Part shown: positions 10,691 to 22,379 of the stretch, one piece after another
Position numbering within the stretch: the stretch's first letter is position 1
Layout of the letters: every line of letters begins with the position of its first letter
The notes under the pieces: model-generated
The model's input: only the letters and a program-made list of their open reading frames with translations
Told to the model about the DNA's origin: nothing
Databases searched by the model: none
Program-made: the position numbers and the translations under genes
NCBI GenBank assembly: GCA_033557835.1
Contig: JAWQRO010000324.1
Span: forward strand, 1-43,037
Origin: Helochares maculicollis
Lineage: Eukaryota > Arthropoda > Insecta > Coleoptera > Hydrophilidae
Length of the DNA stretch: 43,037 nucleotides
Reading direction: 5' to 3'

Positions 10691-13296
10691 TTTCATCTTG
10701 GAATATGCGTCATTTACTACTAAGCCTCATTAACAAAGTGGTCTTGTTTGCTAATAGACCAGAAGAAATTGTCTGCTCTCAAACATAAAAAACAGATTTA
10801 TATAAACAAAGGCATAAATTAAAATCCTTGTTTTCTAGAAGATCCAAAATATAGACATTTGCAAACTTTTGATGTCAGTTTTTTGCCTTTGTACTTTGAG
10901 GTAGTCACAGTAAAACAAATTTAAATACATTCCTAGATGCTGTATGATTTATTCGTTAAAAAACCCTAATCTTGACTATCTCAAATCACATAGTCATCTT
11001 CTTGTTGTGATGTTTTTCTAAATTATAGATGAAAAAATGTATTAGTTTACTAGTTTGAGATAATGTTCCCAAAGAATAGGAAATTTAATGTTAATAGTTA
11101 GAATTAAACATACACAATCGATCATAATATCATTTCGGGGTTCCTATTCGTATATGTAAAGTGCAAACACTTCCACATTTTTTAGGCGGACAGAAGAATA
11201 GTAAGCCCATCTGCTATAAATAGATAGCCTCATAAATTGGCTATATCGCGTAATGAAGACTTTCGAAAAAATTCATTCGCATTCTGAATAGCAAAATTCG
11301 TCGAATTATTTATTTTCTTCGATGCACCTACATTCATATTCATTAAAAAAATGCACAAACAAAATTAATTGAACATATTAATTGATGGAGATGATGATAA
11401 ATGTCAGCAAAATTTACTTTATACATCAATAAACACTGTAAATTCTTCTACGCAACATTCTTAGTTCCCCCCTTAGCAATGAATATCAAACATTTCTTAT
11501 TCCTTGCCGATACAATGAAAACAACGAATCTTCCTTTGTTCAGCGGCTTGGGATAGGCGCTGATTAGTCGGATATTAGTTATCAGTTAAAAAAGAATGTT
11601 CATTTGCCACAATTGACACATAAATAATTTGTGGTTTAATAACATTCCACTGTGGATATAATTTACTTTTCTTATATTACCAAAAAATATTTATACACAT
11701 TCTATACTTACATGGTATATTTATTGCAATCACGCAAAAAGGTCATTGTACTATCATATTCTAAAGCCATTTGTCGCTACTGATACTATAGAATCTATTC
11801 ATAAATTTGATAAAATTCTGTGGGAATCTAATCATTATGATTTCTCAAGAATAGTTGCTGGTTTTTCATTTTTAAAATAAACCTCCTAATTTCAACTACT
11901 TAGATGACCAGACGCAAGAAGACTTATCCAATGATATTAAATGAAAAGGGTAATTAGAGAGGCGTAGATACTTAATGTGCGTATTAATATTTTTTTATTA
12001 ATTTGTTTGCGGCCAGCTATATAAATATGTTTTGATAAAAATTAGTTATCATTAAGTATATGTATATAAGTATTATATGTATGTACATCCGGATGGATTT
12101 TGTGTATGTAAAGCATTTAACCTTGCCATTTATTAGATTTTTGCGCGCAAGTTATTAATGGATTTTTAAAGGAAAATCCAATAGACATATTTCTACTATT
12201 TTCAGGTAACAATTTATGATGAAAGTTTAGCAGTACTGGGGAAATTTTAAATTAACATTTTTTGATATGTATTCACAGTAAGAATAGTATGAGCTATGTG
12301 CCTTTACTTGTTTTAAATTTTAATATTCTTACCTTTCCTAACAAGAGAAATAATTAATTAAAAATAGAGAAGCAAAAAAAGGTTTCACACCAACGCTGGC
12401 AATAATCAGTCTGTTACCCTGCACAAAAAGCAAATATGAAATGTAATGAACCAAACATTGAACTTGATACTAGATATGCCAATCATTAGCACGCTGTGTA
12501 TGAATTAGATTGTATATCTCAATATGTGTTTAAATGTATATATTTATAACCTATTAAAGAAATCAGTTAGCAACATATCCACATAAAATCATTTTCAACA
12601 AATTATTTTTATAAGTATTGTAAATATACGAAATGTGAGCAACTTTTAATAGTAAATGTTAATATAAATTATTTTCTGAAATCACAAAAAATGTATATTC
12701 GTTTTCTAGTTACAGTTTTATTTGAAATATGGTCTAAGCTCTGCTTCAGAACCTAGAAAATAATATTTTAGAATAGTAGCCAACTTTTTTTTCAAGAGGT
12801 AACTGATACTTTTGAAAGACAATAATTTTAGTAGAAGAAAGTTAAGTAATGACAACATGTAGGCTATTGTTCATTAAACAAGTTTTGAATAGAGAATTTT
12901 GAAAAAAGTTATTGTATTCACTTACTGATTTTGATGCTCCACTTGCCATTTTATGTTGTTTATTAAATATTTCTTAATAATACTAATAGGAGTAGTTAAT
13001 AGGTATACCGTTGTTTACTTAATGCCCTTATTCATTTATGATATGTCATTCGTATATTCGCTAAACTGTCATTAGGCAATGCTAAATCGATGCCCATAAC
13101 ACACCAAAATATCAAACCAGTAAAATAATTCTGTTACTTTTGTTTTGCTTATCAACGCGTACATAAATTTATTTTATTATACAAAACATTTTTAATTATT
13201 CCTATACTTCTTAAATACATATTCACAACAAGACAATTTACCTAAGTTTTAAAAGATTTTTTTACAATCATAGAAATACAGTGCAAGTATCCTAAA
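10691..13296. other. Long intergenic AT-rich DNA
   Basis: No exon, transposon protein fragment or long repeat was recognised in these 2.6 kb. A pyrimidine-rich stretch with AG dinucleotides at about 13254-13281 precedes the next gene and could be the acceptor of an intron in its 5' UTR. Confidence 0.45.
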
Positions 13297-15117
13297 ATGT
13301 CAAGTTTTTATTCCAATATACAAGTATCCAAAGACGATGATAAACTTCTAAATACTACAGAATTTATACTGACGATTATTGCAGTAGTAATTAACCAAGC
13401 TATTGACGTAATTGACCTCAGCATAGCTGAAAATGGTGTCCTGTTTATTATTGTTTACACACTCCTGGTGATATTTGTATCCGTACCGACGGTATGTCTT
13501 CAAGTCTTTTACGGGAATTACACAAGCAAGTCATTGATTAAGTTCTGGGACATAGCACCAGGATTCCGAGGCGTAGGCTACGTGGTCATTATAATAATAT
13601 GTAAGGATGTTGCACAAATGAGCGCAAGATTATATTTGGACATTTATATGCTTTTCGGAAGCGTCACTTTGAAATACGCCAATAAATTCGACAGAAATCA
13701 GAGAAATGTAAATTGCTGCGATCCAGATATCTTTGGTGAAAATTGTACGATTCGATTAAGATCCTTGAAGTACCTCCACAAGTTGTATCCATATGAGCGA
13801 ACTTTAGACGAGGATAATGCCCCACTTGCTACTACTTTTGTTGTAGGTATGGCATTTGTATGGTTCGTCCTCATTTGTTGCGATTGTGCTAGGCTGAAGA
13901 AATTGCTTATAATCTACAAATATATGAGCGGTATAATTTTTGCAGGCCTTTCTCCGTTTTTTCTATTTAGCATTTTCTATTGTTCATCCTCAATTTACTG
14001 GAAAAAACCATTTAAGACTAAAAACCAGCTACCTAGTGTTTTAAATTTAATGGATTGGATGTACTCCGTAACTGCCAGCGAAAAACCAGGCGTATTCATC
14101 TACATTGGTACTGAAGCAAAAGATAAATTAGAACCTACTTCGGCCCTTCTAATTGCATATTTTGTTAAGCTGATTCATGTTCCATTAATGTTCATGGCGA
14201 TTCGAAGCATGAAACACATTCTTATTCTCGGATTGTCAATTGAAGACGAGCTGTGCTCACGTTACAACTTTTTAGAGACTTGGTACGGTGTAGTACCGAC
14301 GGTCCTTTCCTGGTTTAATTTGCCGATTTTTTTTGAAACTTTCTGGTTTATCATCGCGCTCTTCAATGATTTGTCTTTTACGGTTATCAACCTAAAATCT
14401 ATACTTCATACCATCTATGAAGAATTCCATTTTAAACATATCAAACTGATTCGTATTTCAACATGCACTTTACTATATATTTTCACATTAGTTATCACAA
14501 AATACCATCAATCATTACCGAATGTAATATATGACGCCACAGTTTCCAAAGTAATAATAACTTTGACTCTAATGGTATTTTCATACACTTTTATGATCTA
14601 TAGATTTAAGGTTGTAGTACATGATCATCAATTCGTATTCGGGCTAAAAAGGCGCTATACATGGATAAACAGAATAAAAGTGGCTATAGTAATACATTGC
14701 CTCACTTTCCTTATACAATGGGTAAGTCTTGCATTGGCTTCTTCAAGACCTTACTATAAAAGTTCGTATAACAGAAAATTGTTGTACGGTCTGACTGGAG
14801 CCCAGTTAATACCGTTCGTAACAATTTTAATCATCGAATATTTTAAAAGCCAATCTATGCTGAAGCCGATGCACACATGGGGTCCTCCGAATGTAGCTAT
14901 GTTAGACTTAAGAAAATCCTTCAAGTCTCATCGCCGCGCAAGGAACGATATATGCATGTCCGGATTATGGTGCACACATTCTTGTCTTGTAAACTCGAAG
15001 GCACTTGAAAATGAAATTGAAATATACAATTACCGGCTACTGCAATCACGGCTAGTTTACAAGATTTACTTGAAGGAAGTACGGGAAGGAAGCCAAGAGA
15101 TAGAAAACCCAAAATGA
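13297..15117 (+). CDS. Divergent SLC6-family (neurotransmitter/amino-acid transporter-like) protein, 606 aa
   Basis: The whole coding region is one uninterrupted exon, while most SLC6 genes are split. About 12 hydrophobic segments follow the SLC6 pattern. TM1-TM2 are at 22-71. The TM2-TM3 link is SIKFW-like and reads LIKFWDIAPGFRGVGYVVII at 80-99, which matches the conserved APLFRGVGYA stretch. An extracellular loop with paired cysteines (NCCDPDIFGENC, 139-150) follows. TM4-TM5 are at 179-227, TM7 at about 283-305, TM8 at about 345-366 and TM11-12 at about 461-515. The C-terminal signature LKPMHTWGP is at 522-530. The TM1 sodium-binding signature (glycine-rich, then NVWRFP and GGGAF) is replaced by AVVINQAIDVIDLSIAENG, and the TM8 LGLDSQF-type sodium site by FNDLSFTV. 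I infer a membrane protein that no longer couples transport to sodium. The start ATG follows CTAAA, with no longer in-frame alternative. Confidence 0.85.
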   Translation: MSSFYSNIQVSKDDDKLLNTTEFILTIIAVVINQAIDVIDLSIAENGVLFIIVYTLLVIFVSVPTVCLQVFYGNYTSKSLIKFWDIAPGFRGVGYVVIIIICKDVAQMSARLYLDIYMLFGSVTLKYANKFDRNQRNVNCCDPDIFGENCTIRLRSLKYLHKLYPYERTLDEDNAPLATTFVVGMAFVWFVLICCDCARLKKLLIIYKYMSGIIFAGLSPFFLFSIFYCSSSIYWKKPFKTKNQLPSVLNLMDWMYSVTASEKPGVFIYIGTEAKDKLEPTSALLIAYFVKLIHVPLMFMAIRSMKHILILGLSIEDELCSRYNFLETWYGVVPTVLSWFNLPIFFETFWFIIALFNDLSFTVINLKSILHTIYEEFHFKHIKLIRISTCTLLYIFTLVITKYHQSLPNVIYDATVSKVIITLTLMVFSYTFMIYRFKVVVHDHQFVFGLKRRYTWINRIKVAIVIHCLTFLIQWVSLALASSRPYYKSSYNRKLLYGLTGAQLIPFVTILIIEYFKSQSMLKPMHTWGPPNVAMLDLRKSFKSHRRARNDICMSGLWCTHSCLVNSKALENEIEIYNYRLLQSRLVYKIYLKEVREGSQEIENPK

Positions 15118-15131
15118 CGAAAGGTCTATAA

Positions 15132-15137
15132 AATAAA
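15132..15137 (+). promoter_or_regulatory. Polyadenylation signal AATAAA
   Basis: AATAAA begins 15 bases after the stop of the SLC6-like gene, and an ATTAAA follows near 15172. The 3' UTR is therefore very short. Its presence argues that this single-exon gene is expressed rather than being a stray open frame. Confidence 0.5.
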
Positions 15138-16089
15138 TCGACCTGATATTTTAACAACCATTTTAATTTATATTAAAGTTTGTTCACCTAAAATAGCATG
15201 ATTTACTACGATTTTGTTGGTGGATTATCTATTTCACTTACACTCGTTTAACAACAAACATGTATCATGTAATGAAAATACCAAGCACAATGCGTGTTTG
15301 TTTGTGTTGAAAAATGAATACAAAATTTCTGCTCTGCAACGCTGACGACTTATTATTTACAAAACAATAATGCCTATTGCCAGTTTCTTTCATAAATAAA
15401 TATTCGCAAAGCAGCAGAAGACCTTTCTAATTTTTAAAGAAAATTATGTTGATGGGTAGCATTTCCAAAAGATCTGAACTTTGTCAATTTATGTATCTAT
15501 ATAAATATAATAATTTGAATTTGGAGATAAGCACTCTTTAAAATAAGTTAACACCCTGTTTTTCTCCGAGGAAAACAATTCTTCAAGTTCTTAACTAAGT
15601 CTGTACGTAGATAATAAAAATCAACTTATATTCTAACTATAATCAGCTTAAGTCCTTGAATGCTTTTACTAGTCTCAAACTGTCAGATGACTTTTTTAAG
15701 TAGAAAACCTAGAAATCAATATTGCCATTTTTTTGTTCATAGATATTGGGACCCCTGCTCAATTCCTAAGCTTATATCATAAATAAGTTATAAATTAACA
15801 AATATTAAAACGTGAAGATAACAGGGCCAAAAATCAAGGATTCAGAGTGACACCGTCAGAATATCTGGTTTAAAAATGCAAGACCACAATAGCAAGGTTA
15901 AGGGTTTAAGAAATCTAGATTAGACAATCAACATGCTTCAGGATAAAAATATCATCACTTTAGGATAACAAGTTTATAGTTTCGGTCATAAAAATACTGA
16001 AGCGATCCATAAAGTATTCAAATTATCAAGCCAAACGTCAAACTTTTTAAATCGAAAGCTTATGATTACGAGTTTATATAAACGCGTTC
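15138..16089. other. Intergenic AT-rich DNA
   Basis: No gene or repeat was recognised. Confidence 0.45.
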
Positions 16090-16960
16090 GAGGGAAATTT
16101 TTCTGCAAGTTTGAGCCAGTTTTCGATTTGTCCATAGTTTTTGAAGTGATAGTTTAGATGAAGGATCACAATCTGGTGAATAAAAAGAATGCAGTAAAAT
16201 ATCCCATTTAAATGCGTCCAACGTATTGCGCCATGTAGTCGATGTTATGCAGCAAAATCACTTTACATTGTTTGTTGGCTCGAATAGACAAATTTTCAAA
16301 TCAATGCATAATTTTATCAATTATTGTAGAAAATGTAGAGCAGTAATAGTTTTGTTCAGTTTTAGCAGCTCATAGTACAACATGCACAACAAAACATTCC
16401 TTCCATAAATGATTGGTTTTCCTGTTGATGTTGATGGTTCGCCGACACGAATCCATGATTGTTTGCATTAAGAGTTATCGTACTAAATCCATTTTCCAAC
16501 ACCAGTCACAATTTAATGCATAAAATGCCGTTGTTGGTGTCTTGTAAGCACAGAATTGCAAACGATAAAGCTATTTTCAATGTTGTCGCTAATTACTTCG
16601 AGTGGTATCAATTTTCCCTTTTTTGAAACATTTTCATGGCATGTCAAGGTTTGCTTATGACTGCTTGAGTGACATTTAAGTATTTTGCAAGATTTTTTCG
16701 GTTTAAGCTGATTTTTTCTTCAATGATGCCTCCAATTCTTCATTTTCAATTTTTTACTTTATCAGAACGTCACTGATATCAAAATCGCCATATTTGAATC
16801 GTTTAAACTAGTCTTGGCAAGTTTATTGAGATAATACATGGTTCCCATAAGTAACACGAAAAAAAAAACGAAAGCTTTCAGCAGGTTTTTTGTTTTGGTA
16901 AATAAATGCTTCCTACAAATGCTGTTTGTTGGTGTAAAATTCGATATGTTTAAACAGGAT
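16090..16960 (-). mobile_element. Dead mariner-type transposon, irritans-like (transposase pseudogene)
   Basis: Read on the minus strand, transposase pieces appear in the expected order. FKRFKYGDFDISD and NEELEASLKKKS come from the DNA-binding half (about 16690-16810). Next is a clean stretch KQSWIRVGEPSTSTGKPIIY running into LYYELLKLNKTIT (about 16335-16465), matching the PGQPSTSTARP...VVYYELLKPNETIT region of irritans-group mariners. Then come LDAFKWDILLHSFYSPDCDP (about 16175-16235), which holds the final catalytic region, and the C-terminal end. Stops and frame changes interrupt it several times, so it is inactive. It belongs to a different lineage from the copy at 4070-4735. Confidence 0.85.
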
Positions 16961-17384
16961 TAAACATATTTTGTAAGCACTTTCACGAATAATCCAAATT
17001 TTGTTTAATGTCCAAACCCAAAACACTATGTGTTAATTCCTACATATTTTTCAATAAATATAGAGTAATAAAGATGACAAAGAATATTTTTATAAAGAAG
17101 TGCATAAGTCTTAATTGCCATTAATTTACTTCCAATTAGCAAACTTAGCTGAATTAACTCTAAATTAGAATGATGCAATTTACAATAGTCTTGATGTGCA
17201 ATATATATGTCTTGAGTTGCAAAAACAATTGAACTCGCAGATATTTTTTCAAAATAAAATATATACATTCAAATAGGATTGTGGGCGACTTATTTCAAAA
17301 TACTCTGAAAATGCATTCCAATTTTAAAATGAGGCAATTTCCGAACAAACTGATTACTTTTCTGCAGTCCAACTAAAAATGCCA

Positions 17385-17500
17385 ATAGGAAAAACAATCG
17401 CTAGCCAATAAATATTGTGCAATCGTAAAACGATACGAGTATATTGATTAATAAATGATTACCCAGCAGCGGATACAGACTATAGAAAAATACAGCCTGA
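17385..17500. repeat. Segment repeated at 20985-21090
   Basis: This block and 20985-21090 share CTAGCCAATAAA, then TGCAA..GTAA.ACGATA.GAGTAT, TTGATTA, AAATGATTA and CAGC at matching spacing. Each lies several hundred bases upstream of a first exon of the SLC16 locus (18097 and 21957). The block is therefore probably a duplicated upstream control region. Confidence 0.6.
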
Positions 17501-17571
17501 CGAGAGCTTTGCATCAGTTTAAGATTAATCAATTCAATTTATAAATCTCCAAGTGGAATTACAAAGCATCA

Positions 17572-17606
17572 CTATACTTTTTGTATAGTATATACAAAAA
17601 GTATAG
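17572..17606. repeat. Perfect short hairpin, 16-bp arms
   Basis: CTATACTTTTTGTATA at 17572-17587 is followed by GTA and then the exact reverse complement at 17591-17606. It lies about 300 bases upstream of the duplicated promoter block of first exon 1a and is not seen at the other two first exons. Confidence 0.7.
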
Positions 17607-17844
17607 CCAATATTTGAATCGCTAAAGGCATTAAAAGTTTTTTATAAAAAAGCATTAACATTTTTTTATTTTTGAATATTAAAGTTTGTGTTATATGAGG
17701 TTAAGTAAGTGAACATCATGTTTGTTGGTTAAATTATCAATCCAGTATCAAAAAATTTATACTGCAAAATTATTTCTCCTCCAAGATTTTCATGGATGTA
17801 TTTACTATAAAGAATGAAGGCTGATATTACTATATAAGAGCTTT

Positions 17845-18096
17845 ATTTCATTGATAACGCAATTATAACGATTCTAAGCGTTGCTCCCACCGCACCACAT
17901 CGTCGATGCATTAACTTTGGCTTCTCCAGTCGCTAACCAAAGTTCTTAGCAATAGGTCAACCAAGCTGAACGAACTTTGCCGGCTTCCACAGCTGATATC
18001 GCGGCAACACGTGGGCTTTCCTGTGATAACTTCTGGTGCACAATTAATTTTGTGTCTATGTGTGACATATTTTGAGAAATATTTCATAATAGGAAA
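17845..18096 (+). promoter_or_regulatory. Putative promoter and 5' UTR of SLC16 exon 1a
   Basis: This block is closely similar to 22380-22615. Both contain GTTGCTCCCACCGCAC, then AACTTTGGCTTCTCCAGTCG, then AAAGTTC.TAGCA.TAGGTCAA and GCAACACGTG (an E-box), and both end just before the ATG. It is GC-richer than its surroundings. Preservation of a non-coding block next to two homologous exons suggests promoter or 5' UTR function. The start site itself is not identified. Confidence 0.55.
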
Positions 18097-18400
18097 ATGG
18101 TAGAAGAATCTGCTGCAGATGTGGAGAACTCATTGCTCAGTCATAGTGACAGCAAGGTTCCTATTCTCAATGGAAGCCACCACATTCAGAATGGGAAGAT
18201 TTTGCCAGCGAAAAAATTGGAAATTGATGAAGAAAAGGATTCGCCACCAGACGGCGGTTCTCGTGCTTGGATGGTCATGCTAGGTTCTTTTTTTTGCAAT
18301 GGAATCATTTTTGGAATAATAAACTGCTATAGTGTGATCTACACAGAAATTAGGAACAATCTTCACGCGCAAAATGACACCGACGCCTCCAGCAAAGCAG
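18097..18400 (+). CDS. SLC16 (monocarboxylate transporter-like) alternative first exon 1a
   Basis: The exon encodes 101 residues plus one base. It begins MVEESAADVENSLL, has a polar tail rich in Ser and Asp, then the family motif PPDGGSRAW (50-58) and the first membrane helix (about 57-83, GSFFCNGIIFGIINCYSV), ending NDTDASSKA. SLC16 proteins typically have PDGGWGWVVV at this point, directly before TM1. The donor is CAG/GTTAGA. The leftover G joins CA of the body exon at 28464 to restore Ala, giving SSKA-ALVGSL, so the splice is in phase. With the body exon the protein is about 514 residues, a normal size for the family. Exon 1c is the same length and about 80% identical in protein. Confidence 0.85.
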
Positions 18401-20774
18401 GTTAGAATTGTTTCAGCATTCGTAGCATCAAAACACTTTGAAATTGTAAAAAATAACCCTTCTGTTGACCATCAATAGTTTTCATGAAAACGATCCATTT
18501 CATGTCTAACTATAGTAAAGTGTATAGAGTAAGAAAATGTACGATATATACTATTTTTGCATGTTGATGGAAATTTGGAGTTAAAATGTTGTGAATTTGT
18601 TGAGATGTTATTTGAATTTTATAGTTTTCCTTCATTTTCAATATAGTTTTCTCTCATTTTCTTAACTGCTAGGCAGTAATCGAATTAGGATATTAAAATT
18701 TTCAAACTAGTTTATGATTTTAATAGAATTTAAACAGCATAAATTAAAGACCAATTCGTTTGCAGGCTAAATATAGATGGAAGTATTGTTTATGTTTGGA
18801 CAAAGGTGTGTATGTTTACACGAAGGCCTAAATGCTATTTCTGCATAGCTTTGTCTTATATTTGATCTCAATTTCAGGAGATATAAGATTTTGCGACTTA
18901 ATGAAGACATATTTTGCCCTGAAATAACAGCTGGTTAAAGTCATGATTTAACATTAACTGTATTCTCGAGTATTGTAAACATTTTCAGTTTTGTGAGCAA
19001 AATTTATATCAAACTCCCAATTGCTTACCATACGATTATTGTTTATTGACTATACGTTCCCCTTTATGGGCACTATGTAGATACTGGGATTGTCATTCGC
19101 TTTTTATGGAAACATCGATAAATTAGTTCAATGCAAAAGGTTTCCAAATAATGAACGTGCGATATATCACATAAAGGAGGATCAAAGTTATTTTAGATAT
19201 ATTTACTAGTTTCCTGTGCTTGATTTGAGCTTAAAAATGTATCGTATAGATTAAAAATTGCATTACTGATTTGTTAATGCTTGTATGGAATATTTTAAAT
19301 ACTTTTCTACAATATCCAGATTTTATTGAAGTCTTTCGAAAACAATGCATTTAATTTTCGTAGAAGGGAACAATAACAAACATATATTAGAATTCCATAA
19401 ATAATACGTTTTAATCCACATTACAAGAATGGCTAACTAGACCGATACATATAGAAATCACTATTTCCATAAATACTTGTCAAAAATTTGTAATTTTATG
19501 GTCTCAGCTATGATTTATGAGGTTTAAAAATGTATCAATTTGAACTTTATTCTAAACACATTTTTATGTATAATAAGTGAATTTGTCATTATTTCAAATC
19601 AAAACAATATAATATAACACGCAACCTAAAACTGACGATTTGATATCAATGTCTAGTATTTTCGTGGAATAATAAGTGTGTATTCCCGGTTATTGTACTT
19701 AGTTTAGTAAAGGCAAGGAAAATTGAGACTTCAATATTTTGAGAAATTTTCACGTTTTCAGAGCCCTTCAATTCACTTTTGGCATGAGTAGCGACTAGAC
19801 TCAAGCCGTGTGAGCTGCAGAAACAAACTATGGCACCCAGCTGTTTTAGCTAAAAAAGATATTTACGATTAATTGTGATCTCAGGAATTTTTCCGAGTTT
19901 TGCTTCATTTATTTTCTTGCTCGGTTTTTTGACCTGTGCAGGGATTTGTACATGCGATCGTTTTTATTTAGCCAAAAACTGAATTGAAGTTTTATAAACA
20001 TTTGAATATTATTTTGAAGGGGACTTTTTGAGTGACTTTACGGATTTACTGTCATCGTAAGAATTATTCTCATGATATACTTCGAAGACTTACTTGCTCT
20101 CATGGCCAGTTGTGAAGATTGTATGAAATGTTAGTTTATTGTTATGATTTACTATTTTAGGATTTCTTGAGTATCCTTTTATTATTTATTATAACGACCC
20201 ATTAACATTTTGATGGATCTTCAAAGCTTCACAATCTAATTTGATTATTCTTAGTATGCAGTCTCTGTATTTTTATAAACTCCTATAAATGTCTTCCAGC
20301 ATTTACTATAAATACAAGGAATTGTCATTTCCTCAATTAATATACCAAATTGCTAATTAAATTATTAAAATAATTTTAGGATTGAATAAAAGACTGAAAG
20401 TAATGAAAATCAGCTTGATATCGACATCTTTACATATTTTTATTAAGAAATATAATTTCGCTGGTATTTTTAAGTGAAAAATATATGTCTACGAGACTTA
20501 TGAGTAGAGTTTTTGATATACTTTAAGCTGCTAGAAACATAATTGTTCAATTAGGTTTTTATGCTCAGTTAAATGCTGATTATATGACGGAAAAGTTAAA
20601 TTCTATGTTGAGAACGATCACGAAATAGCTACGTAGCTAATTAATACCAGCTTAGACTATTAAATTTAAGAACAAAAGATGACGCCATAGATGAGAAAAC
20701 TTATTATAAAGCAATGTGGATAAAAGTCAAATAAACAGGAAGTTTTGAGGATGTACTAAAGTTTCCTTTTTTGC

Positions 20775-20778
<4 letters not shown>
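18401..20778. other. Intron, left part, with duplicated segments
   Basis: No exon was found. 18401 to about 19080 is recognisably homologous to 22920 to about 23750: TTAGAATTG at the donor, CTGTTGACCA, GAGGCTAAAAATAGACGG versus AGGCTAAATATAGATGG, ACTCCCAAT.GC. The duplication thus covers about 1.2 kb around first exons 1a and 1c. From 19080 onward the intron shows nothing recognisable. Confidence 0.55.

Positions 20779-20827
<49 letters not shown>
20779..20827. repeat. (TA)n microsatellite
   Basis: About 24 uninterrupted TA units, bordered by GCGTG on the left and CACG on the right, so that the ends are also complementary. Long enough to be polymorphic or to extrude a cruciform. Confidence 0.95.
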
Positions 20828-20830
<3 letters not shown>

Positions 20831-21956
20831 GTAAAAATGTTTAAAAAATAAATAAAATCAACATTTTTTAAAAGTAACTGGAATGCAACTAATGTAAAAA
20901 AATATATGAAATTGCATCAACACGCTTAAATATTCAATATTAAACTGATGCAATTTTCGCACAACTTAAATACCTAACAGCAATTTAACTAAAAATAACA
21001 ATAGTACAAACTGTGGCTAGCCAATAAAAATGATGCAACAGTAAGACGATATGAGTATCTTGATTATTAAATGATTATACAGCGGCACAAACAGTCTTAA
21101 AACATTTTAATTTCGAGGTACTACAAAACGTCTGACGCAATGTTTGTATTGTGTCAAGTTCGATCACTCCACCACATAAATAAAGCAATTCATTTCCTAG
21201 CTCTTGTTCCTTTCAGTTTCTTTCGTGGGAAAATCGATATGTTTATTTGGTTAAATTATTATGTACCTATGATCGAATAGTTCGCCTATATCAAAATAAT
21301 GCAAATATAGATAGAGAGAGTAATTTGCACAATAGAAGTAGTTTAATCAAATATGATAACCCGATTTAACGAACCATTCTAACGGAAAAAATTTGATTTT
21401 GTTGTACACCTATTTTTGTTTATTTTTATTTAATCTTATGAACACCACTGTTTGTCTTTTAATCAAGTCAAAAAAGAATTTTGATGAACTAATGCTACTA
21501 ACTACGCCAGAGACAATAAAGCTTATAAAATTCAGCCTTAAATTTTTGAAATATCTATAAAAATTTAAAGGCATCTATCATATTCTGTACATATAAAAGT
21601 ATAGCCTCAAAGTTTCCTAAATAAGAAGTTATTAATTATAGTTTCTCTGAGAGTTTAGATAATAGAGTAAATGGTGTCAAGTGATTATCAACTAGCAATA
21701 ATTGCATAGTGTAGAGCCGAACTATCAAATAATGGCAGTAAGTAAATTAAATCATTGCGTACTATATTATAGATATAATAGTTGCATTCGAATGATAATA
21801 ATAATAATACTTAATACACGATCTTTCTTCGATTTTCTTAATCTCATTGTCCAAGTGCTGAATATGTGAAATAAGAGATGTTTTTTTTTATTTCGTAAGA
21901 GCATTTTAATTTTTCGTTACTTTTTATAAAAGGAAAAATATGGTATCTGCTTTAAA
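20828..21956. other. Intron and upstream region of exon 1b
   Basis: 20985-21090 is the copy of the 17385-17500 block. The rest is AT-rich with no recognisable element. No copy of the CTCCCACCGCAC promoter block is seen ahead of exon 1b, unlike 1a and 1c. Confidence 0.5.
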
Positions 21957-22179
21957 ATGACGCAATTAGACAACATATCCTTGGCTTCTTTACGACAAGA
22001 CTCTATTTATCTAGATCATACACCTCCTGATGGTTGCCGCCAGGGATGGCTGGTCGTAGTATCATCAGCCGTGGTAAATGGAATAGTTTTTGGGATTATG
22101 AATAGCTATAGCGTTATATACACTAACATCCGTGAAGAAATGATTTTTAAAAACATAAGTGACGCTTCGAGCAAAGCGG
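21957..22179 (+). CDS. SLC16 alternative first exon 1b (divergent)
   Basis: The exon encodes 74 residues plus one base: MTQLDNISLASLRQDS, then PPDGCRQGWLVVV and a first membrane helix (NGIVFGIMNSYSVIYT), ending NISDASSKA. It shares the PPDG motif, the (N)GI.FGI.N.YSVIYT helix and the exact DASSKA/G exon end and phase with 1a and 1c. Its polar N-terminus is shorter and unrelated, and about half of the shared region differs. The motif has Cys where the family has Gly. The donor GCGG/GTGAGT is stronger than those of 1a and 1c. It is open, in phase and conserved where the fold needs it, so probably used. A decayed duplicate is the alternative. Confidence 0.7.
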
Positions 22180-22379
22180 GTGAGTGACACTTTTCAAATT
22201 TGATGAGTCAGTTTTAATGCTTTGACTCTGACTACTGATTCTAAGTTTTTATGAAAATTTGCCCAGTATTCATCCCATATTTCACTGGGTATATCTTTTT
22301 TGAAAAGATGTCAAATCTAATAATTATTTTAATCAAAATTATGCCTAGCTCGTTAGATACTACAGTGAACGTTCACCAA

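Noticed and set aside
20779..20827. CRISPR-like or telomere-like repeat
   Set aside because: It is a plain (TA)n microsatellite without spacers.
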